A stretch of DNA of 64,000 nt from Streptomyces sp. PTY087I2 (GTDB taxonomy: Bacteria > Actinomycetota > Actinomycetes > Streptomycetales > Streptomycetaceae). A model generated the notes under the pieces. That model was not told where the DNA came from. It worked only from the letters and a program-made list of their open reading frames with translations, and made no database searches. Made by a program: the position numbers and the translations under genes. Positions within the stretch are counted from its first letter, which is position 1, and the number at the start of each line of letters is the position of its first letter. Location of the stretch: the NCBI RefSeq assembly GCF_001687325.1, contig NZ_LZRD01000008.1:231623-295622 (forward strand), in the 5' to 3' direction. Shown piece by piece: positions 44,335 through 53,851 of this stretch.

Positions 44335-45099
44335 ATGGCTCTCTCCGCGTACGACCTCACGGGCCGCGCCGCGTTCGTCACCGGTGCGGCGAGCGGCATC
44401 GGGCGGGCGAGCGCCCTGCTGCTCGCGGAGGCCGGGGCCCTGGTGCACTGCGCGGACCGCGACGAGACGGGCCTGCGCCGTACGTACGACCTGATCACCG
44501 GTACGGGCGGCAGCGCCCGGACCCACCCCCTGGACGTCACCGACCGCGACCAGGTCCGCGCGGCCGTCGGCGCGGCGGGGCATCTCGACATCCTGGTCGC
44601 CGCGGCCGGGATCATGCACACCAGCAGCGTGCTGGAGACGGCGGACGAGGACCTGGACCGCGTACTGGCGGCCAATTTCAAGGGGGTGCTGTACGCCTGC
44701 CAGGAAGTGGCCCGCTCCCTGACGGCCCGCTCCGCCCCCGGTTCGCTGATCACGATGGCGTCGGGCGCCGTGGACTCCGCGAGCGCGGGCCTGCTCTGCT
44801 ACAGCGTCGCGAAGGCCGCCGTGGTGCAGCTCACCAAGACGCTGGCCACGGAGCTGGGGCCGCACGCCATACGGGTGAACGCCGTCGCACCCGGCTGGAT
44901 CCGTACGCCGATGACCGACCGGCACGATGCCGCCGGGCAGCACCGGGCGGAGGCGACGATGGCCCGGATCTCCCCGCTGGGCCGGGTCGGCGAACCCGAG
45001 GACGTCGCCCATACCGTGCTGCACCTGGCCTCGGACGCCTCGGCCTTCATGACCGGCCAGATCCTCCGGCCGAACGGCGGCGTCGCCATGCCCTGGTGA
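44335..45099 (+). CDS. Classical SDR-family oxidoreductase
   Basis: A 254-residue SDR with all classical motifs: TGAASGIGRA (cofactor loop), DILVAAAGIMH (N-A-A-G-like), catalytic Ser in ITMASGAV, Y-x3-K in CYSVAKAAV, and PGWIRTPMT. Asp in CADRD suggests NAD(H) preference. There is no ribosome binding site; the promoter spacing predicts a leaderless mRNA starting at the ATG. The 3' end overlaps the convergent small membrane-protein gene by 53 nt. The substrate is unknown. Confidence 0.9.
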   Translation: MALSAYDLTGRAAFVTGAASGIGRASALLLAEAGALVHCADRDETGLRRTYDLITGTGGSARTHPLDVTDRDQVRAAVGAAGHLDILVAAAGIMHTSSVLETADEDLDRVLAANFKGVLYACQEVARSLTARSAPGSLITMASGAVDSASAGLLCYSVAKAAVVQLTKTLATELGPHAIRVNAVAPGWIRTPMTDRHDAAGQHRAEATMARISPLGRVGEPEDVAHTVLHLASDASAFMTGQILRPNGGVAMPW

Positions 45100-45304
45100 G
45101 CCGCCCAGGAGCCGCGCCCGAGCCCCTCGACGAGCCCAACGGCACCACCGACGCGACATGGACCGGCAACAGGCTCAGCCCCCAGCCGCCCGCCGCCACC
45201 GCCCCCTCCACCAGCCCCGCCTGTTCCGGGCGCAGCACCAGCCGGAGCACCGCCCACCACCACAGCCCGCCGAGAACCAGCGCCGGCACCCATCGCCGTA
45301 TCAT
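45047..45304 (-). CDS. Small membrane protein overlapping the SDR gene end
   Basis: An 85-residue product starting MIRRWVPALVLGGLWWWAVLR, with one or two hydrophobic segments and an Arg-rich tail. AGGAGG stands 5 nt before the ATG at 45304, a perfect ribosome binding site, which supports a real gene. Its 3' end runs 53 nt into the convergent SDR gene. No function is known. Confidence 0.6.
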   Translation of the reverse strand: MIRRWVPALVLGGLWWWAVLRLVLRPEQAGLVEGAVAAGGWGLSLLPVHVASVVPLGSSRGSGAAPGRLTRAWRRRRSAGGSGRS

Positions 45305-45417
45305 CGCTGCCTCCTGCGGCCGGGGTCCTTTTCGGCAGTTTCCCCTGGCAGCGACGGCAGTGCATCCAGAACGTCCGGCCGAAGAGCCACCCCCGCGGGC
45401 GAGGCCCGACCACACGG

Positions 45418-45448
45418 CCGTGCCCCCGCCGAAACGGCGGGGGCACGG
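45418..45448 (-). terminator. Strong hairpin terminator after the CsbD-like gene
   Basis: A perfect 14-bp stem (ccgtgcccccgccg / cggcgggggcacgg) with a 3-nt AAA loop lies 27 nt beyond the stop of the csbD-like gene on the minus strand. Confidence 0.85.
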
Positions 45449-45475
45449 AGAACCTGGGCGGCCGGGGCCGCGGGA

Positions 45476-45667
45476 CTACTTGTCGTCGTCCCGGCCGAGG
45501 GAGTCCTTGACGCCCTTGGCGCGCTCGGTGAGCCCGTCGGCCGCGTCCTTGGCTCCGCCCTTGGCCTGGTCGGCCTTGCCCTCGGCTTCCTTGCGGTGGT
45601 CGCCGGTCAGCTTGCCGACCGCTTCCTTGCCCTTGCCCTTCAGCTTGTCCATGGCTCCGTCGCTCAT
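45476..45667 (-). CDS. CsbD family stress protein
   Basis: A 63-residue hydrophilic protein (MSDGAMDKLKGKGKEAVGKLTGDHRKEAEGK...) typical of the CsbD family, which in B. subtilis belongs to the sigma-B general stress regulon. AAGGAG lies 8 nt before the ATG at 45667. The upstream region contains short tandem repeats. Proximity to dps and to osaC, which acts on a sigma-B-type factor, fits a stress role. Confidence 0.88.
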   Translation of the reverse strand: MSDGAMDKLKGKGKEAVGKLTGDHRKEAEGKADQAKGGAKDAADGLTERAKGVKDSLGRDDDK

Positions 45668-45699
45668 GATGTCGCTCCTTCGCTCGTCAGACGTATCGC

Positions 45700-45745
45700 G
45701 GTCGCCGGTCACCGGTCATCGGTCGCCGGTCACCGGCCACAGGTC
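45700..45745. repeat. Short tandem repeat upstream of the csbD-like gene
   Basis: Two near-identical units of about 21 bp (cggtcgccggtcaccggt-) lie in tandem between the csbD-like gene and dps. They are made of ggtcaccggtc-type steps and may be operator sites or only slippage products. Confidence 0.5.
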
Positions 45746-45768
45746 GCATCGGCCGCATCGGCAGCCGG

Positions 45769-46239
45769 TCAGGCGCTTTCCGCCTGGAACATCCAGGCGT
45801 GCTTCTCGAGGTCCGCCGTCAGCGCGATCAGCAGATCCTGGGTCACGGGGTCCGGCTCGTCGGTCGCCTCGATGCGCTCCCGCATCCGGCCGATGACCAC
45901 GCCGAGCGCGTCGACCAGGATCTTCACCGCGTCGGCGTCCTTGATCCAGCCCTCGGGCACGGACGCGATGGCCGTCTCCTTGGCCACGGTGCCGGAGCGC
46001 CCGTCCGGGTTGACCCCGACCGCCGAGGCACGCTCGGCCACCGTGTCGGAGTGCTGCCGGGCCGTGGTGACGACGTCGTCGAGCTGAAGGTGCACGGAGC
46101 GGAAGCGCGGACCGACCACGTTCCAATGGACCTGCTTGGCCACCAGGGAGAGGTCGACGAGGTCGACCAGAGCGCCTTGGAGCGCCGTTCCCACGACCTT
46201 GAGGTCGCCCTCGGACAACGTGCTCTTGACCACAGACAT
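45769..46239 (-). CDS. Dps-family ferritin-like protein
   Basis: A 156-residue Dps-type protein. The ferroxidase ligands are visible in KQVHWNVVGPRFRSVHLQLDDV (the H...H...D pattern of the intersubunit site). It oxidises and stores iron and protects DNA in a dodecamer. GGAG precedes the ATG at 46239. From synteny it corresponds to DpsB of S. coelicolor. It lacks a long Lys-rich DNA-binding tail. Confidence 0.92.
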   Translation of the reverse strand: MSVVKSTLSEGDLKVVGTALQGALVDLVDLSLVAKQVHWNVVGPRFRSVHLQLDDVVTTARQHSDTVAERASAVGVNPDGRSGTVAKETAIASVPEGWIKDADAVKILVDALGVVIGRMRERIEATDEPDPVTQDLLIALTADLEKHAWMFQAESA

Positions 46240-46377
46240 GTGCGCTACTCCCATCCGTCAGCCACTTCACTGACCGTCTCGGTGCATCACCCACGATGGC
46301 ACAAATAAAGCAAAACGGTCATGTGGGCCTTGTCCTCCGTGTGCCCACTGACTCCGGCCTCACACACCTCACGCAAA

Positions 46378-46413
46378 AGTCCCGGCCGGCCCCGGTAGGG
46401 GCCGACCGGGACT
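46378..46413 (-). terminator. Hairpin terminator downstream of clgR
   Basis: A 16-bp stem (46378-46393 with 46398-46413) with one mismatch and a GGTA loop follows the clgR stop by 25 nt on the minus strand. Confidence 0.8.
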
Positions 46414-46438
46414 CCGGTCGAGCTCAGTGCCGCATGGA

Positions 46439-46822
46439 TCAGGCGGCGACGACGTCCACCGCTTCCGCGGGCGCCTTGATGGTCACGCGTCCCGACGGCA
46501 CACCTGCGACCGACGAGACGGAGACGGAATTGAGCATGGGACGAACCGGTACTGGGACCGGATCACTGGCAGCTGCCGACTCGGCCAGCTCCGCGAGCGA
46601 GAGCTCGTCGCTCACCTCTCGCATGAGCTCGGACATCCGTACGTCAAGCGCGTCGCAAATCGCGGAGAGCAGCTCGGAGGATGCCTCCTTCTGCCCCCGC
46701 TCCACCTCGGAGAGATAACCGAGCGAGACCCGGGCGGACGAGGAGACTTCGCGCAGAGTACGGCCTTGGCGCTGGCGCTGCCGACGCAGCACGTCACCCA
46801 GCAGGCGACGGAGCAGAATCAT
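46439..46822 (-). CDS. clgR: Transcriptional activator ClgR (Cro/CI-type HTH)
   Basis: A 127-residue regulator: helix-turn-helix [33 protein letters not shown] region near the N-terminus and a Val/Ala-rich C-terminus ending VVAA. ClgR activates clp protease and related genes in actinobacteria, and its C-terminal Ala-Ala makes it a Clp substrate, giving feedback. GGAGGGAG precedes the ATG at 46822. Synteny with cinA, pgsA, rimO and ftsK matches that of other actinobacterial clgR genes. Confidence 0.92.
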   Translation of the reverse strand: MILLRRLLGDVLRRQRQRQGRTLREVSSSARVSLGYLSEVERGQKEASSELLSAICDALDVRMSELMREVSDELSLAELAESAAASDPVPVPVRPMLNSVSVSSVAGVPSGRVTIKAPAEAVDVVAA

Positions 46823-46931
46823 CGGTGGCTCCCTCCTCGGACCGCGTAGCCGCATCCTTCACGCCCTACCGTACCGCCTTGTGCTGCGGCCGTGCGGGGA
46901 GCGATGTCGTGTTCACTCAGGGCTGCAAACA

Positions 46932-47441
46932 TCAATTCCCCCCGTGTTGTTCCGTATCCTGTGCCCGCGCATTCCCGCCGAGTTCGCTCGCGAGCAGTTC
47001 GAGGACGCTTCGCACACTCTCACTACGGATATCCGCCCTCTCACCATTCAACCGCAGAGCCGTCACTTTCTCGACGCCGGAGGGTCCGGCGACAGCCACG
47101 TGGACGGTGCCGACGGGCTGCCCGTCCTGGGGTTCCGGCCCCGCGACGCCCGTGGTGGAAATCCCCCAGTCCGCGTCGAGCGCCCGGCGCACACCGGCCG
47201 CCATCTGGAGCGCGACCTCGGGGTCCACGGCGCCGCGCTCCGCCAGAAGGGTCGGGTCGACGCCCAGGACGTCCCGCTTCAGCTCGGTGGCGTAGGCCGT
47301 CACCGAGCCCCGGAAGGACCGCGAGGCTCCGGGTACGGAGGTCAGGTCGGCGGCGACCAGGCCGCCGGTCAGCGATTCGGCGACGGCGAGCGTCTCGCCC
47401 CGCGCCCCGAGCAGCCGGAGCACCCGGGCAGCGGCTGTCAC
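46932..47441 (-). CDS. cinA: CinA C-terminal-type nicotinamide-nucleotide amidohydrolase
   Basis: A 169-residue single-domain CinA (PncC-like): AVAESLTGGLVAADLTSVPGASRSF, GVDPTLLAERGAVDPEVALQMA and GISTTGVAGPEPQDGQPVGTV are diagnostic. It deamidates NMN to nicotinate mononucleotide. The N-terminal CinA domain is absent, as expected for this group. The GTG start overlaps the pgsA stop by 4 nt. Confidence 0.93.
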   Translation of the reverse strand: MTAAARVLRLLGARGETLAVAESLTGGLVAADLTSVPGASRSFRGSVTAYATELKRDVLGVDPTLLAERGAVDPEVALQMAAGVRRALDADWGISTTGVAGPEPQDGQPVGTVHVAVAGPSGVEKVTALRLNGERADIRSESVRSVLELLASELGGNARAQDTEQHGGN

Positions 47442-48286
47442 CGCTCGGCCTCCGCGGCATCGCGCGCCTCGGCCGTACCGCGTACGTCTGCCACACCACC
47501 ACGCACATCCGCCACACCGGCCACAGCGCCGCCGGAGGAACCCGCGCCGACCGTGCCGCCGACTGCGCCACCGGCCGCGGTCCCCGCCGCAGCCTGCAAC
47601 GCCTCCTCCGTGGCCTCCGCCGCCCGCTCGGCCGTGGCGGCGCGCTCCGCCGCGAGGCCCTTGCGGCGCAGGACGACGGCCTGGCGTACGTAATCGAGTC
47701 CGGTGACGACCGTCAGCACGACGGCGACCATCATCACCCAGAAGCGCAAGGTCGCCAGGGGGCCGGTGAGCGCCAGGACGTACATCCCGACCGCCGTCCC
47801 CTGCGCGAGCGTCTTCAGCTTGCCGCCCCGGCTGGCCGGGATCACGGCATGACGGATCACCCAGAACCGCATGAGCGTGATGCCCAGCTCACGCGCGATG
47901 ATCACCCCGGTGATCCACCAGGGCAGATCGCCCAGGATCGACAGCGAGACCAGCGCCGCGCCCATGATCGCTTTGTCCGCGATCGGGTCGGCGATCTTCC
48001 CGAAGTCCGTGACCAGGTTGTACGTCCGCGCCAGATGGCCGTCGAACAGGTCGGTGATCATGGCGACGGCGAAGGCCGCCCAGGCGAACGAGCGCCAGGC
48101 CGGGTCGTAGCCGCCGTTGTGGAACAGCAGCAGGACGAAGCCGGGCACGAGCAGCAGCCGCACCATGGTCAGGATGTTCGCGATGTTCCACAGGCTGGCC
48201 TGGTTGACGGCCGCAGTCCCCAGCTTGCCGCCGCGGACCGGCTTCGCGCCGGAACCGCCTGCCGCGGATGCCGGGACTCCCGTCAT
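47438..48286 (-). CDS. pgsA: CDP-alcohol phosphatidyltransferase (phosphatidylglycerophosphate synthase type)
   Basis: A 282-residue membrane enzyme with the CDP-alcohol motif D-G-x2-A-R-x8-G-x3-D-x3-D (DGHLAR...GKIADPIAD). Several membrane segments follow. The last 80 residues are Ala/Gly-rich and low complexity with a short repeat ([13 protein letters not shown]). It makes phosphatidylglycerophosphate from CDP-diacylglycerol. Its ATG overlaps the rimO stop by 4 nt and its stop overlaps the cinA start, so rimO-pgsA-cinA are coupled. Confidence 0.93.
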   Translation of the reverse strand: MTGVPASAAGGSGAKPVRGGKLGTAAVNQASLWNIANILTMVRLLLVPGFVLLLFHNGGYDPAWRSFAWAAFAVAMITDLFDGHLARTYNLVTDFGKIADPIADKAIMGAALVSLSILGDLPWWITGVIIARELGITLMRFWVIRHAVIPASRGGKLKTLAQGTAVGMYVLALTGPLATLRFWVMMVAVVLTVVTGLDYVRQAVVLRRKGLAAERAATAERAAEATEEALQAAAGTAAGGAVGGTVGAGSSGGAVAGVADVRGGVADVRGTAEARDAAEAER

Positions 48287-49764
48287 CTGGCTGCCTCCGC
48301 AAGCTCGTGGTGTTCGGCCACGAGGTCGACGCCCTCGGTGCCCACTGCCTTTGCCTCGACCATACGGCCCGGTACGAGACCCTCGCGTGTGGTGAAGACC
48401 ACCTGGCCGTCCGTTTCGGGAGCCTGGTGGGCCGCGCGCCCGATCGCGACCTCGCCGTCGTCCTCCGACTCCACGGACTCCACGAGCACCTGGAGCGTCT
48501 CGCCGACGCGCTCCTCGGCCCGCTGAGAGGTCAGCTCCTCGGCCAGCTGGGAGATGTGGGCCAGGCGCTCCGCGATGACGTCGGCGTCCAGCTTGTTCTC
48601 GTAACCGAGCGCCTCGGTGCCCTCCTCGTCGGAGTAGCCGAAGACGCCGATGGCGTCCAGGCGGGCGCCGGTGAGGAAGCGTTCCAGCTCGGCGAGGTCC
48701 GCCTCGGTCTCGCCGGGGAAGCCGACGATGAAGTTGGAGCGGGCGCCGGCCTGGGGGGCCTTGGACCGGATGGTGTCCAGGAGCTCCAGGAAGCGGTCGG
48801 TGTCGCCGAACCGGCGCATCGCGCGCAGCACGCCGGGGGCGGAGTGCTGGAAGGAGAGGTCGAAGTAGGGGGCGACCTTCGGCGTGGAGGTGAGGACGTC
48901 GATGAGGCCGGGGCGCATCTCGGCGGGCTGGAGGTAGCTGACCCGGATCCGCTCGATGCCGTCCACGTCGGCCAGCTCGGGCAGCAGGGTCTCCAGCAGG
49001 CGGATGTCGCCGAGGTCCTTGCCGTACGAGGTGTTGTTCTCGGAGACGAGCATGACCTCCTTGACGCCCTGCTCGGCCAGCCAGCGGGTCTCCTGGAGCA
49101 CGTCCGAGGGCCGCCGCGAGATGAAGGAGCCGCGGAAGGAGGGGATGGCACAGAAGGAGCAGCGGCGGTCGCAGCCGGAGGCGAGCTTGACCGAGGCGAC
49201 GGGGCTGGTGCCGAGCCGGCGGCGCAGCGGGGCGCGCGGCCCGGAGACCGGGGCGACGCCTTCGGGCAGGTCCTCGGGGGCCGGGGCGGGCGTCTCCTGG
49301 GCGTGGCCGGGCAGCGCCACGGCGGCGTCCTGCCGCTCGGCGGGGCTGATCGGCAGGAGCTTGCGGCGGTCGCGCGGGGTGTGCGAGGCGTGGATGCCGC
49401 CGTTGAGGATGGTCTGGAGCCGGTCGGAGATATCGGCGTAGTCGTCGAACCCGAGGACGCCGTCCGCCTCCGGCAGGGCCTCGGCGAGGTCCTTGCCGTA
49501 GCGCTCGGCCATGCAGCCGACGGCGACGACGGCCTGGGTGCGGCCGTGGTCCTTGAGATCGTTGGCTTCGAGCAGGGCGTCGACGGAGTCCTTCTTGGCG
49601 GCTTCGACGAACCCACAGGTGTTGACGACTGCGACATCCGCGTCCGAGGCGTCCTCGACGAGGTCCCAGCCGTCCGCTGCCAAGCGGCCTGCAAGCTCCT
49701 CCGAGTCCACCTCGTTACGGGCGCAGCCAAGAGTGACAAGGGCGACGGTACGGCGTTCGGGCAT
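48283..49764 (-). CDS. rimO: Ribosomal protein S12 methylthiotransferase RimO
   Basis: A 493-residue radical SAM methylthiotransferase. [12 protein letters not shown] at the N-terminus, [11 protein letters not shown] and VGCMAERYG supply the auxiliary-cluster cysteines. The SAM cluster motif is CDRRCSFC near residue 200. An actinobacterial Pro/Ala-rich insert (about 130-185) separates the two domains, and a TRAM domain ends the protein. No ribosome binding site precedes the ATG at 49764; a TAGTCT box lies 7 nt before it, so leaderless translation is likely. Confidence 0.95.
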   Translation of the reverse strand: MPERRTVALVTLGCARNEVDSEELAGRLAADGWDLVEDASDADVAVVNTCGFVEAAKKDSVDALLEANDLKDHGRTQAVVAVGCMAERYGKDLAEALPEADGVLGFDDYADISDRLQTILNGGIHASHTPRDRRKLLPISPAERQDAAVALPGHAQETPAPAPEDLPEGVAPVSGPRAPLRRRLGTSPVASVKLASGCDRRCSFCAIPSFRGSFISRRPSDVLQETRWLAEQGVKEVMLVSENNTSYGKDLGDIRLLETLLPELADVDGIERIRVSYLQPAEMRPGLIDVLTSTPKVAPYFDLSFQHSAPGVLRAMRRFGDTDRFLELLDTIRSKAPQAGARSNFIVGFPGETEADLAELERFLTGARLDAIGVFGYSDEEGTEALGYENKLDADVIAERLAHISQLAEELTSQRAEERVGETLQVLVESVESEDDGEVAIGRAAHQAPETDGQVVFTTREGLVPGRMVEAKAVGTEGVDLVAEHHELAEAAR

Positions 49765-49864
49765 GGACTCAAGACTACTTCGTCCCGGCGACCGCCCTGC
49801 CGTGCAGGGTTGCCTGCCCCCGCCGCTGTTACTCCCCGTAGCAGCCGGACGGGGCGGGGAACGC

Positions 49865-49899
49865 CGACGGGCGCCCGGCACGAGGCCGGGCGCCCGTCG
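49865..49899 (-). terminator. Hairpin terminator after the RodZ-like gene
   Basis: A perfect 15-bp stem (49865-49879 with 49885-49899), loop acgag, lies 31 nt past the stop of the minus-strand HTH membrane protein gene and upstream of the rimO start. Confidence 0.85.
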
Positions 49900-49929
49900 G
49901 GACGCGGCAAGGGAATCGTGGACGGCGGA

Positions 49930-50730
49930 TCAGCCGGCCTCGGGGTCACCCTTGGTGTAGGAGAGCCGTTCGACCTGGCCGGGACCGAAGCGGTCCTCGA
50001 CCTGCTTGCCGTTGACGAAGAGGTCGATCGACCCGGCGTCGCCGAGGACGAGGTCGATGCGCTCCTTGTCCTGGAAGGTCTTGGACTCGCCCTGGAGCAG
50101 CAGCCCGTCGAAGAGCCGCCGTCCGTTGTGGTCCTTGACCGAGATCCAGCTCTTGCCGCGGTCCGCGCTGAGCTTGACCGTCACCTTGTCCCGGGGGGCG
50201 GCGGCGATGGCGCTCTCGGAGGGCACGGGCTTGGGTTCGGCGGGCTTCGTGGTGGTGGGCTTGGCCGCGGTCTTGTCGGGCTTGGAGCCCTCCGCGACCT
50301 GCGCGGTGTTGGTGGGTTCGTCCTCGCCGCTGAAGAGCGTGAAGCCGACGAAACCGATGACGGCGACGATGGCCGCGACCATGGCGGCGGTCCAGTTGGG
50401 CCGCCGGGGCTCGGAGCGGATGCGTTCCGCTTCGAACAGCGGTGCCGCGGGGGTCGGGGCGGGACGGCCGCCGTGATCGGCGTCGTACTCCTCGACCAGC
50501 GGTTCCGGATCGAGACCGACGGCACGGGCGAGCGTGCGGATGTGGCCGCGGGCGTAGACGTCGCCGCCGCAGCGGGAGAAGTCGTCCTGCTCGATCGCGT
50601 GCACGATGGGGATGCGCACCCGGGTGGAGCTGCTGACTTCCTCGACCGTCAGACCTGCGGCGATGCGGGCCTGCTGAAGGGCACGACCGATCGAAGGCCG
50701 GTCATCTTCGGGGGAGTTGCCGATGGACAC
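49930..50730 (-). CDS. RodZ-like helix-turn-helix membrane protein
   Basis: A 266-residue protein with an N-terminal HTH_25 domain (GRALQQARIAAGLTVEEVSSSTRVR), a single membrane segment (MVAAIVAVIGFVGFTLF), a Pro/Thr/Lys linker and a C-terminal DUF4115-type beta domain (SWISVKDHNGRRLFDGLL, LVLGDAGSIDLFVNG). This is the RodZ architecture, with the HTH in the cytoplasm and the C-terminal domain outside. In streptomycetes its role in cell shape is not clear. It lies between ftsK and rimO, with a GTG start at 50730. Confidence 0.88.
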   Translation of the reverse strand: MSIGNSPEDDRPSIGRALQQARIAAGLTVEEVSSSTRVRIPIVHAIEQDDFSRCGGDVYARGHIRTLARAVGLDPEPLVEEYDADHGGRPAPTPAAPLFEAERIRSEPRRPNWTAAMVAAIVAVIGFVGFTLFSGEDEPTNTAQVAEGSKPDKTAAKPTTTKPAEPKPVPSESAIAAAPRDKVTVKLSADRGKSWISVKDHNGRRLFDGLLLQGESKTFQDKERIDLVLGDAGSIDLFVNGKQVEDRFGPGQVERLSYTKGDPEAG

Positions 50731-51061
50731 GGGGGCGCCTTTCGAGCGTGAGCCACCTGCTGGATGTTCAGTCTAGGGGGGGTACGAAAGGGAGGGGCAA
50801 CCGGGAGGGACGACTTTGTACGCCATCGGGTTCGCCGGACGTCTCCGCCTCCGGTTCCGATGCGGAGCGGGGGCGGAGAACAGCCCCGATCGAGGACTGG
50901 GCAACCTGTAGTGGGCCGAACGGGGTGGGAGTAAGGGCGGGGTGGTGACGGGGTGAGCCGCGGGGAGGAGCACGGTTCCGTCCCTCCCTTCAACTGGACG
51001 TACGACCGTACGAAACGGTTGCCCACAAAACCTTTACGGAGCGGATTCCGTGCGGATTCCG
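50731..51061. other. Intergenic region, ftsK end to RodZ-like gene
   Basis: About 330 nt without a convincing gene. It holds the promoter of the RodZ-like gene (minus). The motif gcggattcc occurs three times at 51041-51077, two copies just past the ftsK stop and one within its last codons. I see no strong terminator hairpin. Confidence 0.5.
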
Positions 51062-51077
51062 TTATGGAGCGGATTCC
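51041..51077. repeat. Short direct repeats around the ftsK stop codon
   Basis: gcggattcc is present at 51041-51049, 51052-51060 and 51069-51077. On the coding strand this duplicates the codons for the C-terminal Glu-Ser-Ala twice beyond the stop. Confidence 0.7.
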
Positions 51078-53851
51078 CCGCGGATGACGGCCAACACCCC
51101 GTCGAGCTCGTCGGGTTTCACCAGGACGTCCCGGGCCTTGGATCCCTCGCTGGGTCCGACGATGGAGCGGGACTCCATCAGGTCCATCAGCCGGCCCGCC
51201 TTGGCGAAGCCGACCCGCAGTTTGCGCTGGAGCATCGAGGTCGATCCGAACTGGGTGGAGACGACCAGTTCGGCGGCCTGGCAGAGCAGGTCCAGGTCGT
51301 CGCCGATGTCCTCGTCGATCTCCTTCTTCTGCTTCGTACCGACGACGACGTCGTCCCGGAAGACCGGGGCCATCTGGTCCTTGCAGTGCTGGACGACGGC
51401 GGCGACCTCGTCCTCGGTGACGAAGGCGCCCTGCATACGGGTGGGTTTGTTGGCGCCCATCGGGAGGAAGAGCCCGTCGCCCTTGCCGATGAGCTTCTCG
51501 GCGCCGGGCTGGTCGAGGATGACGCGGCTGTCGGCGAGCGAGGAGGTGGCGAAGGCGAGCCGGGAGGGCACGTTCGCCTTGATCAGGCCGGTGACGACGT
51601 CGACCGAGGGCCGCTGGGTGGCGAGCACCAGGTGGATGCCGGCCGCGCGGGCGAGCTGGGTGATGCGGACGATCGAGTCCTCGACGTCGCGCGGGGCCAC
51701 CATCATCAGGTCGGCCAGCTCGTCGACGATCACCAGCAGATACGGGTACGGGGACAGCTCGCGCTCGCTCCCCTCGGGGAGCTTCACCTTGCCTTCGCGG
51801 ACCGCCTTGTTGAAGTCGTCGATGTGCCGGTAGCCGAAGGCGGCGAGGTCGTCGTAGCGCAGATCCATCTCGCGCACGACCCACTGGAGCGCCTCGGCGG
51901 CCTTCTTGGGGTTGGTGATGATCGGGGTGATCAGGTGCGGGATGCCCTCGTACGCGGTCAGCTCGACGCGTTTGGGGTCGACGAGGACCATCCGTACGTC
52001 CTCGGGGGTGGCCCGCACCATGATCGAGGTGATCAGGCAGTTGATGCAGGACGACTTGCCGGAGCCGGTGGCGCCGGCCACGAGCATGTGGGGCATCTTC
52101 GCCAGGCTGTGCATGACGTAGCCGCCCTCGACGTCCTTGCCGAAGGCCACCATCATCGGGTCGTCGTCCTCGGCCAGGCGCAGCACGTCGCCGAGGTTGA
52201 CCATCTCCCGGTCGCTGTTGGGGATCTCGATGCCGACCGCCGACTTGCCCGGGATCGGCGAGATGATCCGTACGTCCGGACTGGCCACCGCGTAGGCGAT
52301 GTTCTTGGTGAGCGCGGTGATCTTCTCGACCTTCACGGCGGGGCCGAGCTCCACCTCGTACCGCGTGACGGTGGGACCCCGGGTGAAGCCGGTGACGGCG
52401 GCGTCCACCTTGAACTCGGTGAAGACGGTGGTCAGCGACTCGACCACGCGGTCGTTGGCGGCGCTGCGGGTCTTGCCGGGGCCGCCGCGCTCCAGCAGGT
52501 CGAGCGAGGGCAGGGAGTACGTGATGTCGCCGGAGAGCTGGAGCTGTTCGGCCCGGGCGGGCAGCCCCGGCGAGGACTCGGGGGCGGGCTTGGTCAGGTC
52601 GGGCACCCCGCCCGACCGCTCCTCGGCGCCCTCGGGCTCGGGAGCGGACCTACGGACTCCGGGCTTCGGGCGCTCCTCCCGCTCTGCCTCCCGGGCCCCG
52701 GGCACGGGCGTCCCGGTGCGCTCCCGGTCCACGGAGACGCCCTGGGTCAGGTCGGCGACGACCGGCGAGGGCGGCATGCCGTTGAGCACGGCCCCGTCGA
52801 GCGCGGCAGCGGCGGCGGCCGCGACGTCCACCGCGTCCAGCGGCCGGTTCATCGCGGGCTGCGCGGAGGGCTTGCGGGTCCTGCGGCGCTTGCTGAGCGC
52901 CTCCGCCTCGGCCTGGTCGTGGTCGTACACCGGGTCCGCGTCGGTGCGCCGCGTGCCGCGCCGGCGGGTCCGCTCGGGCAGCGCCTCACGCCACTGTTCC
53001 TCGTAGCGCTCGTCGTCGTCCTCGTACCCCTCGTGGGCCTCGGGCAGCGGTTCCACGATGCCGAGGCGGACGCCGAGCTGGCGCAGCCGCTGCGGAATGG
53101 CGTTGACCGGGGTGGCGGTGACGACGAGGAGCCCAAACACGGTCAGCAGCACCAGCAGCGGTACGGCGAGCACCTCGCCCATCATGAAGATCAGCGGCTT
53201 GGACGCGGCCCAGCCGACGAGCCCGCCCGCGTCCTGCATGGCCTCGGTGCCCGCGTCGCGGCCCGGCGTACCGCAGGCGATATGGACCTGACCGAGGACC
53301 CCGATGACGAGGGCGGACAGTCCGATGACGATCCGGCCGTTGGCCTCGGGCCGCTCCGGGTACAGGATGAGCCGCACCGCCATCGCGCCCAGCAGTATCG
53401 GCGCGAGCAGGTCGAGCCGGCCGAAGGCGCCGGTCACCAGCATCTCGACCAGGTCGCCGACCGGCCCCTGGAGATGGGACCAGGTGCCCGCGGCGACGAT
53501 CAGCGCCAGGCCGAGCAGCAGCAGGGCGAGCCCGTCCTTGCGGTGGGCGGGGTCAAGTCCCTTGGCGCCACGCCCTATCGAGCGGAACACCGCGCCGACG
53601 CCGTGTGCCATGCCGAGCCAGACCGCGCGCACCAGCCGGTAGACGCCCCCGGTGGGTGACGGCGCGGGCTTGGGCGCGGGCTTCTTGGCCGCCGCCTTCT
53701 TCGCGGGAGCCTTCTTGGCGGGGGCGGCCGACTTCTTCGGCGCGGTCTTCTTGGCGGGCGCGGCTTTCTTCGCCGGGCCCGGAGTACGGCCGACGCGCTT
53801 CGCGGTGCCCGCCGTGCCCTGGGAACCCTTGCCGGACGTACGTGAGGCCAT
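51062..53851 (-). CDS. ftsK: DNA translocase FtsK/SpoIIIE
   Basis: A 929-residue translocase. A Lys/Ala/Pro-rich N-terminus (PAKKAAPAKKTAPKKS...) is followed by about four membrane segments (residues 75-235), a disordered linker, and the motor domain with Walker A AGATGSGKSS near 597 and LVIVDELADLM. A C-terminal winged-helix gamma domain (STSMLQRKLRVGFAKAGRLMDLME) reads polar motifs. It moves chromosomes into spores at sporulation septa. No ribosome binding site is seen at the ATG at 53851; a TAACCT box is 7 nt upstream, so the mRNA may be leaderless. Confidence 0.96.
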   Translation of the reverse strand: MASRTSGKGSQGTAGTAKRVGRTPGPAKKAAPAKKTAPKKSAAPAKKAPAKKAAAKKPAPKPAPSPTGGVYRLVRAVWLGMAHGVGAVFRSIGRGAKGLDPAHRKDGLALLLLGLALIVAAGTWSHLQGPVGDLVEMLVTGAFGRLDLLAPILLGAMAVRLILYPERPEANGRIVIGLSALVIGVLGQVHIACGTPGRDAGTEAMQDAGGLVGWAASKPLIFMMGEVLAVPLLVLLTVFGLLVVTATPVNAIPQRLRQLGVRLGIVEPLPEAHEGYEDDDERYEEQWREALPERTRRRGTRRTDADPVYDHDQAEAEALSKRRRTRKPSAQPAMNRPLDAVDVAAAAAAALDGAVLNGMPPSPVVADLTQGVSVDRERTGTPVPGAREAEREERPKPGVRRSAPEPEGAEERSGGVPDLTKPAPESSPGLPARAEQLQLSGDITYSLPSLDLLERGGPGKTRSAANDRVVESLTTVFTEFKVDAAVTGFTRGPTVTRYEVELGPAVKVEKITALTKNIAYAVASPDVRIISPIPGKSAVGIEIPNSDREMVNLGDVLRLAEDDDPMMVAFGKDVEGGYVMHSLAKMPHMLVAGATGSGKSSCINCLITSIMVRATPEDVRMVLVDPKRVELTAYEGIPHLITPIITNPKKAAEALQWVVREMDLRYDDLAAFGYRHIDDFNKAVREGKVKLPEGSERELSPYPYLLVIVDELADLMMVAPRDVEDSIVRITQLARAAGIHLVLATQRPSVDVVTGLIKANVPSRLAFATSSLADSRVILDQPGAEKLIGKGDGLFLPMGANKPTRMQGAFVTEDEVAAVVQHCKDQMAPVFRDDVVVGTKQKKEIDEDIGDDLDLLCQAAELVVSTQFGSTSMLQRKLRVGFAKAGRLMDLMESRSIVGPSEGSKARDVLVKPDELDGVLAVIRGESAP

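Noticed and set aside
48268..50751. An 827-codon plus-strand frame opposite rimO and the RodZ-like gene
   Set aside because: It spans two clear minus-strand genes and their intergenic terminator; an antisense shadow.
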